The translations under genes were made by a program, and so were the position numbers. The notes under the pieces are model-generated. The model was not told where the DNA came from and did no database searches. It saw only the letters and a program-made list of their open reading frames with translations. This document shows, piece after piece, positions 17,084-25,933 of a stretch of 64,000 nt of DNA; the stretch's first letter is position 1, and each line of letters begins with the position of its first letter. The stretch is from Deltaproteobacteria bacterium (GTDB lineage: Bacteria; Desulfobacterota; DSM-4660; Desulfatiglandales; HGW-15): positions 53,861 through 117,860 of the forward strand of contig JAGVAP010000127.1 of assembly GCA_020060215.1 (NCBI GenBank), written 5' to 3'.

Positions 17084-17389
17084 ATGGAAGACAACCCCGA
17101 AATCCAGCCGCGTACCATCCGGCAAAGGATTATTGATCTCCTGGAGCAGGAGGAGGTTACCGCGCGGGAGATCTCCCAGAGAATCGGCATTCGCGAGAAG
17201 GAGGTGTATGACCACCTCACCCACATCAGCCGGACCATGAGCGCACGCGGGAAGAGGCTGAGGGTTCCCCCATTCAGCTGCCTGGCTTGCGGGTATGTCT
17301 TCAAGGAGAGAGATCGCTTCACCCGTCCGGGTCGGTGCCCCCGCTGCAAGGGGACGCGGATACAGGTACCGGTCTACAGGCTTTCCTGA
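17084..17389 (+). CDS. Predicted transcriptional regulator, HTH fused to zinc ribbon
   Basis: A 101-residue protein. The first half is a winged-helix-like segment (IRQRIIDLLEQEEVTAREISQ followed by RIGIREKEVYDHLTHI). The second half is a zinc ribbon with FSCLACGYVF and GRCPRCKGTRI, spaced for one zinc. This two-part layout matches the COG3357-type predicted regulators found in archaea and anaerobic bacteria. It starts 31 bases after tRNA-Arg. I preferred the ATG preceded by GACAGGA over an in-frame TTG six codons earlier. It ends 4 bases from the convergent sigma-54 activator gene. Targets are unknown. Confidence 0.82.
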   Translation: MEDNPEIQPRTIRQRIIDLLEQEEVTAREISQRIGIREKEVYDHLTHISRTMSARGKRLRVPPFSCLACGYVFKERDRFTRPGRCPRCKGTRIQVPVYRLS

Positions 17390-17393
17390 ATCC

Positions 17394-18896
17394 TCAATTC
17401 CCCTGCAGCTCATATTTCGATATCAGGCGGGAGAGATAGGTCCGCTGAATACCCATGATCTTTGCGGCCCTGCTCCTGTTCCCGCTGGTGTGGCGCAGGG
17501 TCTTGACGATGAACTCCTTCTTGAAACGATCCTCGGCCTCCCTCAGGGAGAGGCCCGCTTCCACCCCGGAGTAGGTCTTTTTCAAAGAATTTATGGGAAG
17601 ATCTTCAGGCAGGATTTCATGTCCGTTCCCCATGACGACGGCGCGCTCGATGGCGTTGCGGAGTTCACGGACGTTTCCCGGCCAATCGTATGCGGTCATA
17701 CGCTCCATGGCTGCATGGGAGAATTTCAGATGAGGCAGCCCCATCTCCTCCTTGAATACCTGAAGGAAATGTGAGCAGAGGAGGGAGATGTCGGATTTCC
17801 TCTCCCTGAGGGGCGGCATGTGAATCTGCACCACGTTGAGCCTGTAATAGAGGTCCTCGCGAAACCTCCCGCTCTGGACATCCTTTACCACATCGCGGTT
17901 CGTGGCGGAAATCACCCTCACATCCACGGAGATGGGGCTGTTCCCCCCGATCCGGTAGAATACCCCTTCCTGCAGGACGCCGAGCAGCTTCGCCTGCATG
18001 CCGGGTGCCATCTCGCCGATTTCATCCAGGAATATGGTCCCTCCATCAGCCAGTTCAAACTTGCCGATGTTCCTGGTGGTGGCGCCGGTAAATGCCCCTT
18101 TCTCGTATCCGAAGAGCTCGGCCTCCAGGAGCGTCTCCGGGAGGGCTGCGCAGTTGAGGACCACCAACGGTTTGTCCTTGCGGGGGCCTGCATGGTGGAT
18201 GAGGCGCGCCAGCAGCTCCTTGCCGGTGCCGCTTTCCCCTAACACGAGGGTGCTTGTCCTGGAGTTCGCGACCTTGAGCGCATCGGTGATCACCTTCTTC
18301 AGACCCTGGCTCTCGCCGATGATGCGGTACTTCCGGCCGAGTTCTTCCTTGAGGTCCAGGTTCTCCCTCTTGACCTGGCTGATCATTCGGGCGTTGTATA
18401 TGGCCATGGACGCCAGCTCCGCAAAGACGGTCAGGATCTTCAGGTCCTCCTTCTGGATGGGGCTCCCATCCTCCTTGTCGATGATCTCGACTACCCCGAT
18501 GGTCTTGCCGTCGATCTTCATGGGAACGCAGGCGATCGAACGGGTCTGAAAACCGATCGTTTCGCTGATCTCCTTGTCCCATCGCGGATCCTGTGTGACG
18601 TCGTTGATAAGGAGAGGCTCGCCCGTTTCCGCCACGATTCCGGCAATCCCCTGCCCGAGGCTGATCTCGAATTTCCTGACCTCGTCCTTCTTCTCGCCGA
18701 TGGCAACCTTGAAGTAAAGCTTTCCCGTTTTCTGGTCGAGGAGCAGGAGCGAACTGGCCTTGGCCTCCATCAGCCTTGTGACGCTGTCGATGATCAGCTC
18801 CAGAAGATTATCCAGGTCCAGCACAGAAGAAACCCAGGAGGATATCTCCCGCAATCGATCGATCATCAGCTCATTGGGCTGCGGCTTTTCCTTCAT
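17394..18896 (-). CDS. Sigma-54-dependent activator with N-terminal GAF domain
   Basis: A 500-residue enhancer-binding protein. Residues 15-170 form a GAF sensor domain. The AAA+ domain follows with Walker A GESGTGKE near residue 220, the GAFTGA loop that contacts sigma-54, a Walker B-like GTIFLDEIGEM, and an arginine-rich sensor region. The C-terminus is a Fis-type helix-turn-helix (SGNRSRAAKIMGIQRTYLSRL). GAF domains of this group sense small molecules or redox state; the ligand is not evident. No target promoter of the GG-N10-GC type is obvious nearby. The gene is transcribed alone toward the HTH/zinc-ribbon gene. Confidence 0.95.
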   Translation of the reverse strand: MKEKPQPNELMIDRLREISSWVSSVLDLDNLLELIIDSVTRLMEAKASSLLLLDQKTGKLYFKVAIGEKKDEVRKFEISLGQGIAGIVAETGEPLLINDVTQDPRWDKEISETIGFQTRSIACVPMKIDGKTIGVVEIIDKEDGSPIQKEDLKILTVFAELASMAIYNARMISQVKRENLDLKEELGRKYRIIGESQGLKKVITDALKVANSRTSTLVLGESGTGKELLARLIHHAGPRKDKPLVVLNCAALPETLLEAELFGYEKGAFTGATTRNIGKFELADGGTIFLDEIGEMAPGMQAKLLGVLQEGVFYRIGGNSPISVDVRVISATNRDVVKDVQSGRFREDLYYRLNVVQIHMPPLRERKSDISLLCSHFLQVFKEEMGLPHLKFSHAAMERMTAYDWPGNVRELRNAIERAVVMGNGHEILPEDLPINSLKKTYSGVEAGLSLREAEDRFKKEFIVKTLRHTSGNRSRAAKIMGIQRTYLSRLISKYELQGN

Positions 18897-19301
18897 CTTT
18901 TACTACCTCGCGCGCAAAACATGTTCCCTTGAAGAGACGCACACTAGCAAAAAGTTCGCGGGAAGTATACTTTTCTTTTCACTATCCGTCACCATTTATC
19001 CCCTACCGGAAGCAAGGCCAGGGTGAATAAAAACTCCTATCTATTTGTTTGCCAATGATTTGTTCTGGAGTTCCGAAATCTCCCTCACCGTAGCGATAAT
19101 CTTTTCTTAGACACCCCCGGCGTATACGTACGCATACACCCAGCCGACCGGTTTATCCGGGCAGCTCCCTCTCATTTTTAAAATGCCCTCATTCCGGCGA
19201 CTTGCGGAACTATCAATCCGGTGGGAACCGGGGCATGTGGTTTGCTTCACGCAGAAGATCGCGGGAAAGCCATGGATCAAACCTCAGGTGGAGGGGAAGA
19301 G
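18897..19301. other. Divergent intergenic region, A+T-rich, no gene seen
   Basis: About 400 bases between the sigma-54 activator gene and the next gene on the plus strand. It is richer in A+T than its neighbours and includes the alternating word CGTATACGTACGCATAC at about 19122-19138, a partial palindrome that could be an operator. I could not place a convincing promoter with both boxes. Confidence 0.5.
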
Positions 19302-19655
19302 ATGTCTGACCGGGAATATATCAGCTCGTCGAAATCTGGTGGCGATGTCTATCGGAGAGAGACAGAGCCGGAGATCTCAACCATCCGGGTGGAATTCGAG
19401 GATGGACTGCTCAAAGGCAAGAGCGAGGAGTTCAAGGTGACCTTTCAGTTCGGAAACACCGTCAGCGTCGTCGTCCCTTCGTCCAGAAAAGACCTTCTCG
19501 GATATCTGCAACCCGGAGCCGGGCTCCACCGCATGGGCTTCTATTCCTCCATGGCATCCTTCTCAGGCAAGGGTACAGTCACCACCATGACCACGATCAA
19601 GCATGGTCCCAGGAAAGGGGATTATCTGTTCGACATCATCATGGATGAGGAATAG
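19302..19655 (+). CDS. Hypothetical protein, possible PilZ-like beta-barrel
   Basis: A 117-residue soluble protein that I do not recognise. The start ATG is chosen because GGAGGGG lies about 6 bases upstream; an ATG ten codons earlier has no such site. After a polar N-terminus the predicted secondary structure is mainly beta: STIRVEFEDG, EEFKVTFQFGN, VSVVVPS, then MTTIKHGPRKGDYLFDIIMDEE. No transmembrane segment or cysteine motif. A PilZ-like barrel is a weak guess because the RxxxR motif is not seen. Confidence 0.6.
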   Translation: MSDREYISSSKSGGDVYRRETEPEISTIRVEFEDGLLKGKSEEFKVTFQFGNTVSVVVPSSRKDLLGYLQPGAGLHRMGFYSSMASFSGKGTVTTMTTIKHGPRKGDYLFDIIMDEE

Positions 19656-19718
19656 GGCCGTATGGGCGGTGTGGGAATGGCCGGTCTGATCGTATGACCT
19701 TGGGCCGCTGCCCGGATG

Positions 19719-20087
19719 TCAGAAGACACAATCGAACGTGGCCACGTACTTGACGATCCTGTCCCATACGCCGGCGTCGCAGATGTCGTGTCCGGAGAAG
19801 GTGGACCGCCCGGCCTTGACGCTGAGCGTCTCCCGCAGGGAATGGAGTTCCATACCCCTCTCGTCCTCAAAGGAGATGACCAGGTCGCACGCATCCCACG
19901 GCCGGTCCGACTCGACCCTCACCTCCCAGGTAAAGGTGACGATGGAAGGGTGGCGGGCTAACAGCTTGACCTCACAAGCTACTTTAGGTTTTGCCTCCAA
20001 TGCAAACGGGTGCAGCGAGAGCGTCAACGAAATCAGGAGAACCCGGGCAGCAGCCAGCGCCCTTTTCCTAGGGGCAATCATATTCAT
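19719..20087 (-). CDS. Hypothetical secreted protein
   Basis: A 122-residue protein with a Sec signal peptide: basic start MNMIAPRKR, hydrophobic core to about residue 30, and a likely cleavage after ALEA. The mature part has a beta-rich pattern (IVTFTWEVRVES, CDLVISFEDE) with three cysteines, two of them in GHDICDAG and FDCVF that could form a disulfide. It is probably periplasmic. No family recognised. Confidence 0.6.
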   Translation of the reverse strand: MNMIAPRKRALAAARVLLISLTLSLHPFALEAKPKVACEVKLLARHPSIVTFTWEVRVESDRPWDACDLVISFEDERGMELHSLRETLSVKAGRSTFSGHDICDAGVWDRIVKYVATFDCVF

Positions 20088-20303
20088 TTATCTCCTTCCG
20101 GAGAAAGGCCGATTCAATGGGGGCAGGCGTCAGCGCCATGGCGCCACGTCCTTTCGGGGGGAGAGTGGATACGGTTTAAGGACCCGACGATATTCAATAA
20201 AATAGAAGTACCGGAGGTTGGTACGGTTTGTGCTATACACCTGGGGAACGGCATTACACAGGCCGTGTAAGAACGTAGGAACAAAAAGGGGGACTGACCG
20301 GAC

Positions 20304-20480
20304 ATGCCGGATGGGGTCGGGGAATTCGAGAAAAAGGCACTGCAACTGCTGGCATTGAACCTGGCATTCGAGTCGGCACGGCCGGGCACCCTCAGGGGCG
20401 AGCTGATGGGTATGGCGGAAGAGATTGGCGAAAAGGCCGGAGCCCCCACCATTGAAACGACCTCTTCAGGTCCGGTCTGA
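20304..20480 (+). CDS. Possible small protein (58 residues), unknown
   Basis: A short frame that starts at ATG 13 bases after AAGGGGG. The product is acidic and helical (EFEKKALQLLALNLAFESA, then GELMGMAEEIGEKAG) with codon use like its neighbours. It overlaps the 3' end of the opposite DUF3135-like gene by 15 bases. The composition looks like a real small protein, but there is no family support. Confidence 0.4.
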   Translation: MPDGVGEFEKKALQLLALNLAFESARPGTLRGELMGMAEEIGEKAGAPTIETTSSGPV

Positions 20481-20804
20481 TTTGTTGAGGATACGATTGA
20501 ATTGCTGTATGGCAGGGTTCCAGACGTTCTGAAAATGCTCCCAGAAGAACATCTGGGCCAGTACAAAGCGGTTATGGGCCGTTCCGGCCCCTTTCATCTT
20601 CCTGTCCCAGTCATTCTGGAGTTCCCAGAGCTTCTTCCTTTCTCCCTCATCCTCCACTTGATCAATCAGGGCCTTGATCGCGTTTTTTCTCTCTCTTTCA
20701 AAGGAAAGCCGATCTTCCTTGAACAGCTTTGAAAGGCGCTCGTGCTCCCGGATGGACTCCTTTCTTCTCTCTTCCTTTTCCTCTTCCCACATCAATCCGG
20801 CCAT
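20466..20804 (-). CDS. DUF3135-like small protein
   Basis: A 112-residue, highly charged helical protein. The central pattern LSKLFKEDRLSFERERKNAI, then LQNDWDRKM and a final MFFWEHFQNVW, resembles the DUF3135 layout (a helix with DPxxFExxR, then LQxxIDxxR, then a tryptophan-rich helix). It has no signal peptide or membrane helix. Function is unknown. Confidence 0.6.
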   Translation of the reverse strand: MAGLMWEEEKEERRKESIREHERLSKLFKEDRLSFERERKNAIKALIDQVEDEGERKKLWELQNDWDRKMKGAGTAHNRFVLAQMFFWEHFQNVWNPAIQQFNRILNKSDRT

Positions 20805-20978
20805 TTACCACCTCGAACCCGAAATGATCGTCCAGGGAGATTCACATAGACGGAGACCAACTATGCCTTCTCGGGGGTTTTTGTCAAGGGTTCCGCGCCC
20901 CGGGCGATAAGTGAACGGAGGGAGATCCTTCCGGTTTTATTCGTGTCTTCGTGTCCTTGTGGCGCATATTTCAAGAAA

Positions 20979-21470
20979 TCAGCTCAAGGGCAACATATAA
21001 TCTGCGAGGCGGCTGGACGTCTTACGCATGGCCTGACTGAGCAGGCGTGAGATGCCTTTGAGGAGCTTGATTCCTATGTCCGGATGTTCCTCCAGGATCA
21101 GATCGAATGCCCTGCGTGTAAGGATCACCAGTGCTGCCGCCGTTCGCGCGCGGACCGTGGCGGAGCGGGGGAACTCATCGATGACCGCCATCTCCCCGAT
21201 GGAACGGCCCCTCGTCAGCGTGGCCAGTGTCGCGTGATGGCCTTTCCCGGATCTCTTGACCACGTCCAGGGACCCTTCGGCGACGAAACAGACGTAGTCT
21301 CCTTTTTCCCCCTCATGAAAAAGGATTTCGCCCGGATTCAGATCCATGAAGTTCATCTGCCCGGCGACAAGCCTCAGGTCCTCTGGAGAAAGGCTGTCAA
21401 ACATGGGGATGTTTACCAGAAAATCGACTACCGCCTTTCTGCCGCCCTTCTCTGACGATGGGGTTTTCAT
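20979..21470 (-). CDS. Cyclic nucleotide-binding domain protein (CRP-type, no HTH)
   Basis: A 163-residue protein that is essentially one cNMP-binding domain. The sequence shows FDSLSPEDLRLVAGQM, the GEILFHEGEKGDYVCFVAEG turn, and the phosphate-binding cassette near RGRSIGEMAVIDEFPRSATVRA. The cassette keeps GE and R, so it may bind a cyclic nucleotide. A helical tail of 30 residues follows without a DNA-binding helix-turn-helix. It is more likely a regulatory subunit than a transcription factor. The start is the ATG after GGGAGAG. It diverges from the glycosyltransferase gene. Confidence 0.85.
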   Translation of the reverse strand: MKTPSSEKGGRKAVVDFLVNIPMFDSLSPEDLRLVAGQMNFMDLNPGEILFHEGEKGDYVCFVAEGSLDVVKRSGKGHHATLATLTRGRSIGEMAVIDEFPRSATVRARTAAALVILTRRAFDLILEEHPDIGIKLLKGISRLLSQAMRKTSSRLADYMLPLS

Positions 21471-21640
21471 CGCTTCTGCTCTCTCCCGGAATGTGTTTCC
21501 ACACTGAAAGATCCCTTCCGGTCTCACGGGTCCTGGGGCTGAGATTTGCTTTGCAAGACCGGAAGAGGTCCAATATTATACGACTGACGGATCCATTGCA
21601 ACCTGGCCGAATCCATTCTGAAGAACGGCCATCAGGGGAG

Positions 21641-22534
21641 ATGCGACACGGGCGGTCGCTCTTGGGGGACAGGACGCGGGTGGGGGAGGAGAGGAGAAAG
21701 GGGTTATCGGTCGCGATTGTCGCGAGGAACGAGGAGGAGCGGCTCCCCGGATGTCTCGAGACCCTTGCTTTTGCCGATGAGGTCGTCGTCGTCGATTCGG
21801 AGAGCTCGGATCGCACGGTGGACATTGCCGTGTCTTTCGGCGCCGCCGTGATGGTGGAGAAGTGGAGAGGGTATTCCGGCCAGAAGCAATTTGCCGTGGA
21901 CCGCTGCAGCAACCCGTGGGTCCTCATCCTCGATGCGGACGAGAGGGTCCCGCCCGAGACCGCGGAGGTCATCAGGCGAGTGGTATCCGGCGCCCACCCT
22001 TCGGTGTCCGCCTTCTCGTTCCGGCGCAAGAATTTCCTGCATGGGAAGTGGGTGAAGCACTGCGGATGGTGGCCCGACCGCGTGTTGCGTCTGGTGGACC
22101 GGCAAAAAGGACGATTCGACGGCAGGCCCGTGCATGAGCAGTGGGTGACCGAGGGCAAGACCCTGGCCCTTGACGCCTGTATCGAGCACGTCAGTTTCAG
22201 GAACTTTTCCGAGCTCGTGGACAAGATGGAGCGCTACTCCAGCCTGGCCGCCTCAGAACTCTTCGAGCGAAAGGTCAAGGCGAACGGATTCACTCCTCTG
22301 TCCCATGCCTGCTGGATGTTCTTCAGGACCTACGTGCTGGAGCTGGGTGTGCTGCAAGGGTTCGACGGGCTCGTGATCTCCACGACCAATGCCGGAGGGT
22401 CGTTCCTGAAGTATGCGAAGTTGAGGGAGAGATGGGAGCAGCTGGAAAAGGGGGGGGAGGGCTCGGGGGGTTCATCGAAGCGGACGGCAAGAGGATCCTC
22501 ATCGTCAAGCTCCGGTACATCGGAGACACCGTGA
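21641..22534 (+). CDS. Glycosyltransferase family 2 (WaaE/KdtX-like lipopolysaccharide core)
   Basis: A GT-A fold glycosyltransferase. The N-terminal VAIVARNEEERL is followed by EVVVVDSESSDRT and the DxD-type motif ILDADERV. The segment GWWPDRVLRLVDR resembles the WaaE/KdtX group that adds a sugar to the inner core of lipopolysaccharide. The start is either this ATG or a GTG 13 codons later; the leader before the ATG is not family-like. The last 25 residues (gly/ser-rich, GSGGSSKRTARGSSSSS) lie in a G-rich stretch that overlaps the next gene by 103 bases and are unlikely to be functional. Confidence 0.85.
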   Translation: MRHGRSLLGDRTRVGEERRKGLSVAIVARNEEERLPGCLETLAFADEVVVVDSESSDRTVDIAVSFGAAVMVEKWRGYSGQKQFAVDRCSNPWVLILDADERVPPETAEVIRRVVSGAHPSVSAFSFRRKNFLHGKWVKHCGWWPDRVLRLVDRQKGRFDGRPVHEQWVTEGKTLALDACIEHVSFRNFSELVDKMERYSSLAASELFERKVKANGFTPLSHACWMFFRTYVLELGVLQGFDGLVISTTNAGGSFLKYAKLRERWEQLEKGGEGSGGSSKRTARGSSSSSSGTSETP

Positions 22535-23571
22535 CCATCATCCCCGTCGTGGAGAACCTGAGGCGTAACGCGCCTGAAGCCGAGATCGACGTGATGGTCA
22601 ACAAGGGCACCGAAGAGGTCCTGGCCCACCATCCCGCCATCGGCCGGATATGGGCCTATGACAGGCGGACCGCCAAGGGAGGCCTGTTTCGCTCCCTCGC
22701 GTATCACTGGCGTCTGGTCGGCGACCTGCGGGCAAGACGGTATCATGCGGTGATCGATTTTTCCCACGGCGATCGCGCCTCATTTCTCTTGTGGCTCACG
22801 GGTGTTCCCTACCGGGTAAGTTCTCTGGATTCAAGCACTCTTTCCAGAATATTCATGAACCGCTTTACCCTTGCGGACCCTACCGGCATGCACGTTGTCG
22901 ACTATCAGCTGGAGGCCCTGAGGCTCTTCGGCATGGATCACTTCAGACGGGAGATCAGGGTTTACGTGCCTGCCCGGGTGGAGCGGAAGATCGATCGCCT
23001 CCTTCATGCGCTTGGAGTTCCCCCTGAAGGCTGGTTTGCCGCGTTCCACCCCGGCGCAAGGGGCCGGTTGAGACAGTGGCCACAGGAGCGGTTCGCTGAG
23101 ATCGCGCGGCGGATACGGACGGAGTACCGGGAAGCGGCGATCGTGCTGCTCGGAGGTCCCGGGGAGGAACCGCTCGTGGAGAGGGTGGAGCGGTTCATGG
23201 GGTTCCCGGCCGCCTTCCGGTCCACGGACCTCACCCTCCTCGAGATGAGCTCCCTGTTTTCCCGCTGTCGCATCTTCGTCGGCAACGATTCGGCGCCTGC
23301 CCACCTCGCCGCGGCTGCAGGGTGCCCCACGGTGACCCTTTTCGGGCCGACCTTTCCCAGGATGTGGAGGCCCTTGAGCGATGTCGGAGAGGTGGCATTC
23401 AAGGACGTCCCCTGCTGCGGGTGTCGTCAGGAAGAATGCATCCGGCCCGAGCAGACCTGCATGGAGTTGATCGAGGTGGATGAGGTATGGGAAAAGGTGG
23501 AGAAGATACTCAAGAGGGGGGAATGCAGGGAAACATCGAATATTGAACATAGAACATCGAAGGTCGAATGA
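22432..23571 (+). CDS. Glycosyltransferase family 9 (heptosyltransferase)
   Basis: A GT-B enzyme. The core begins at KRILIVKLRYIGDTV, where members of the family start, and later shows FHPGARGRLRQWP, ILLGGPGEEP and the donor-binding NDSAPAHLAAAAGCPTVTLFGPT. It would transfer heptose onto lipopolysaccharide inner core. The ATG lies within the previous gene behind GGGAGAG, so the two are translationally coupled; the first 17 residues are G-rich extras encoded across a run of seven Gs. The last 12 residues (TSNIEHRTSKVE) are encoded by a dispersed repeat, so the original C-terminus probably ended a little earlier. Confidence 0.88.
   Translation: MGAAGKGGGGLGGFIEADGKRILIVKLRYIGDTVTIIPVVENLRRNAPEAEIDVMVNKGTEEVLAHHPAIGRIWAYDRRTAKGGLFRSLAYHWRLVGDLRARRYHAVIDFSHGDRASFLLWLTGVPYRVSSLDSSTLSRIFMNRFTLADPTGMHVVDYQLEALRLFGMDHFRREIRVYVPARVERKIDRLLHALGVPPEGWFAAFHPGARGRLRQWPQERFAEIARRIRTEYREAAIVLLGGPGEEPLVERVERFMGFPAAFRSTDLTLLEMSSLFSRCRIFVGNDSAPAHLAAAAGCPTVTLFGPTFPRMWRPLSDVGEVAFKDVPCCGCRQEECIRPEQTCMELIEVDEVWEKVEKILKRGECRETSNIEHRTSKVE
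23530..23571. repeat. Dispersed repeat family D at the heptosyltransferase 3' end
   Basis: The words AACATCGAATATTGAACAT and AGAACATCGAAGGTCGAATG form a direct repeat of about 18 bases. The same vocabulary appears inverted at 29611-29643. It encodes the last residues and stop of the upstream gene. Confidence 0.65.
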
Positions 23572-23625
23572 AAGAAGAATAGCGTCTCGAGATGCGTGCT
23601 TACAAAGTGGTCGTTCATCCCTTCT

Positions 23626-24849
23626 TCACCCATACGGCATCAGTTGGAACACCTTCCTGTTCTGTGTGGCCGAGATGTAGTAGAACTTGTCCTGGGGGAT
23701 GTAGGTGTAAGGGACGTCTTCCCTTCGCCTGAAAAGGAAGTGGGACAAGATCATCCTGTTCACGGCCCTGTGGCCGACGATCATGATATTGTCCCATGGC
23801 CTGCTCAGGTAAAGGGCCTTCTTGATCCCCCTTTCGATCCTCCTCTCCATCGTCGCATAGCCCTCTCCCTGCGGATAGACATAATTGTACTTGTCCTTTT
23901 TTCTCGCCGAGTAGACCTGGGGCATGCTCTTCTTGATCTCTTCATAGCTCATGCATTCGCATATGCCGCTGTGGATCTCGTTGAATTCGGGCAGGGAGAT
24001 GATGCTGCTGGGCGCTTTCTGCATGCTCCGGATCGGGACAGCGGTCTGGTAGGTCCTGACTTTCTCGCTCGTGAAGATCAGGGGAATGCTCTTCTTATGA
24101 AAGTAAACGGCCAGTTGCCGGGCCTGGTCGAGGCCCTTCCGGGTCAGCTCCGAATCCCCTCCGATCCTGTTCTCCAGATTGAAGTAAGTCTCTCCATGGC
24201 GTATGAGAAACAGGTTCTTGACCAGATCCGTGAGCAGGAAGTCCCGGATCTGATCAATATAGGGAATATTGTCCGCGATGTCCTCCTCAATGATCTTGTT
24301 GTCCAGGGAGTCGAGTTTGATGAAATTGCCTTCCCCGTTCACCGGATCGTATATGGACTCATAGTAGGCGATCCGCTGCTTGAAGCTTTCGATGGCCTCG
24401 TCCTGGTTCAGGTGGCCGAATTCCGGCAGATCGATCTTCCTCACAATGCTCGCCTCAAGGATCTCATTATCGTGATTGACGCATTCCAGGAAGAGGAGAG
24501 GATGATCCGAGAGCATGGATCGGATCCACTTTCTCCTCTTCGCGCTTGCGTGCGTGGCGTCGAGGATGGCTACCTTGCCGTTTCCCTGAAGGTACCGGCG
24601 GGCCCTTTCCGTATTGATCAGCCCGATCCTCTCCCTCATGGCCACGCCCTCGTTGTTCATGGGGTCGAAAAAGCCCGCATAGGAGGTGTTCTCGCGAATT
24701 ATCTTCCTCCTGAGATCTCCGTTGTTGAAGATCCGGGTCTTTATGGAGTCACGGGTCAGGTTCTGCTTGAGCTTCGCCGCCAGGGTGGTCTTTCCCCGTG
24801 CCGGCAGCCCGACCATGACGATGTACAGCTTCATTGAAGGATCGCTCAT
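23626..24849 (-). CDS. Bifunctional 6-phosphofructo-2-kinase / fructose-2,6-bisphosphatase-like enzyme
   Basis: A 407-residue protein with a kinase-like half and a histidine-phosphatase half, like animal PFK-2/FBPase-2. The kinase half has the P-loop GLPARGKTT (residues 14-22), FNNGDLRR, and LDATHASAKRR (residue 97 on). The phosphatase half has the catalytic LIRHGET (His218), the general-acid region EFNEIHSG (Glu291), and the second histidine GHRAVNR (His360). Start chosen behind GGGAG. The family sets fructose-2,6-bisphosphate, a signal not established as general in bacteria. Kinase function needs testing. An FBPase gene lies about 4 kb away. Confidence 0.85.
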   Translation of the reverse strand: MSDPSMKLYIVMVGLPARGKTTLAAKLKQNLTRDSIKTRIFNNGDLRRKIIRENTSYAGFFDPMNNEGVAMRERIGLINTERARRYLQGNGKVAILDATHASAKRRKWIRSMLSDHPLLFLECVNHDNEILEASIVRKIDLPEFGHLNQDEAIESFKQRIAYYESIYDPVNGEGNFIKLDSLDNKIIEEDIADNIPYIDQIRDFLLTDLVKNLFLIRHGETYFNLENRIGGDSELTRKGLDQARQLAVYFHKKSIPLIFTSEKVRTYQTAVPIRSMQKAPSSIISLPEFNEIHSGICECMSYEEIKKSMPQVYSARKKDKYNYVYPQGEGYATMERRIERGIKKALYLSRPWDNIMIVGHRAVNRMILSHFLFRRREDVPYTYIPQDKFYYISATQNRKVFQLMPYG

Positions 24850-25030
24850 CTTCCACACTCCCGCCGGCCGATGGGCTGCTGCTTTTCGTTTTGGAAACGA
24901 GACCCTCGCGGCCAAACCCCCTCTACCTTGGTCGATCCGGCCACGCCTTCCATACTGAAGGGTCGAGAACCTGCATCCGATCCTTTCCATGATAGGGTAA
25001 GGTCACCCGCGGGATCAAGTTGAATTTGCC

Positions 25031-25058
25031 TTGAAGTTCCTCAATTCATAGATATAAT
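25031..25058 (+). promoter_or_regulatory. Sigma-70 promoter of the Bax-inhibitor-1 gene
   Basis: TTGAAG (25031-25036), a 16-base spacer and a perfect TATAAT (25053-25058) lie 53 bases upstream of the ATG. The gene behind it has no other close promoter candidate. Confidence 0.7.
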
Positions 25059-25110
25059 ATGGAGGTCTTTTCCGGAGTGAATTCCTGTCGAACCTATTTG
25101 GAGTTGAGCG

Positions 25111-25815
25111 ATGAGAAGCGTACCCATTCCGCGCGAGCGGGCACAGGTTCTGGTCAATGATTTCGTGAGGAGCGTCTATAACTGGATGTGCGTGGGCCTG
25201 GCGCTGACAGGAGTGGTCGCCTACTACGTTGCCAGTTCCGAGGATATGCTCCGTCTCATCTTCGGGAACACCATCCTGTTTTTCGGCCTCATCATCGTTC
25301 AGCTTGCCCTGGTATTCTCCCTGAGCGGCATGGTCCACAGGATGAGCGGCGCCACGGCGACCGCACTGTTTGTGCTCTACTCGGCCCTGAACGGCTTGAC
25401 CCTGTCCTTCATCTTCGTGGTCTACGCGCGGGCCTCCATCGCCAGCACCTTTTTCGTCTGCTCCGCGGTCTTCCTGGCATGCAGCATCTACGGCTGGACG
25501 ACCAAGAGGGATCTGACCTCTCTCGGCGGTTTTCTCATCATGGGACTGATCGGCGTCATTCTCGCCTCCATCGTGAACATGTTCATCGCGAGCAGCGCCG
25601 TCAGCGCCGTTGTCACCTACATCGGCGTGATCGTCTTCGTTGGATTGGCCGCGTACGACACCCAGAAACTGAAGAACATGGCCCTGACCCAGCCTGCCGG
25701 ACTGGACGAAGGGGTAGTCCGAAAAGGGGCCATTCTGGGCGCCCTTGCCCTCTATCTCGATTTCATCAACCTTTTCCTGCTGCTGCTCAGGATCTTCGGC
25801 CAGAATCGGGAATAA
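25111..25815 (+). CDS. Bax inhibitor-1 / YccA family membrane protein
   Basis: A 234-residue protein with seven hydrophobic segments. Signature parts are NDFVRSVYNWMCVGLALTG at the N-terminus, a long YSALNGLTLSFIF segment and the C-terminal YIGVIVFVGLAAYDTQKLK. Size and motifs match the bacterial BI-1/YccA/TMBIM family. These proteins form calcium-permeable channels or protect against membrane stress, and YccA of E. coli modulates FtsH. The promoter with a perfect -10 box lies just upstream. The radical SAM gene follows after 118 bases. Confidence 0.92.
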   Translation: MRSVPIPRERAQVLVNDFVRSVYNWMCVGLALTGVVAYYVASSEDMLRLIFGNTILFFGLIIVQLALVFSLSGMVHRMSGATATALFVLYSALNGLTLSFIFVVYARASIASTFFVCSAVFLACSIYGWTTKRDLTSLGGFLIMGLIGVILASIVNMFIASSAVSAVVTYIGVIVFVGLAAYDTQKLKNMALTQPAGLDEGVVRKGAILGALALYLDFINLFLLLLRIFGQNRE

Positions 25816-25933
25816 AGCTCCAGACGCCCTCGTGCAGACCGTCCCGCGACGGTACTTCTTCGGAAGCCGCCGGCGTTCAGGACTCGGGCGTGATGACGCA
25901 TTGGAGTGTCGGGGTAACGAAAAATTCTGGATA

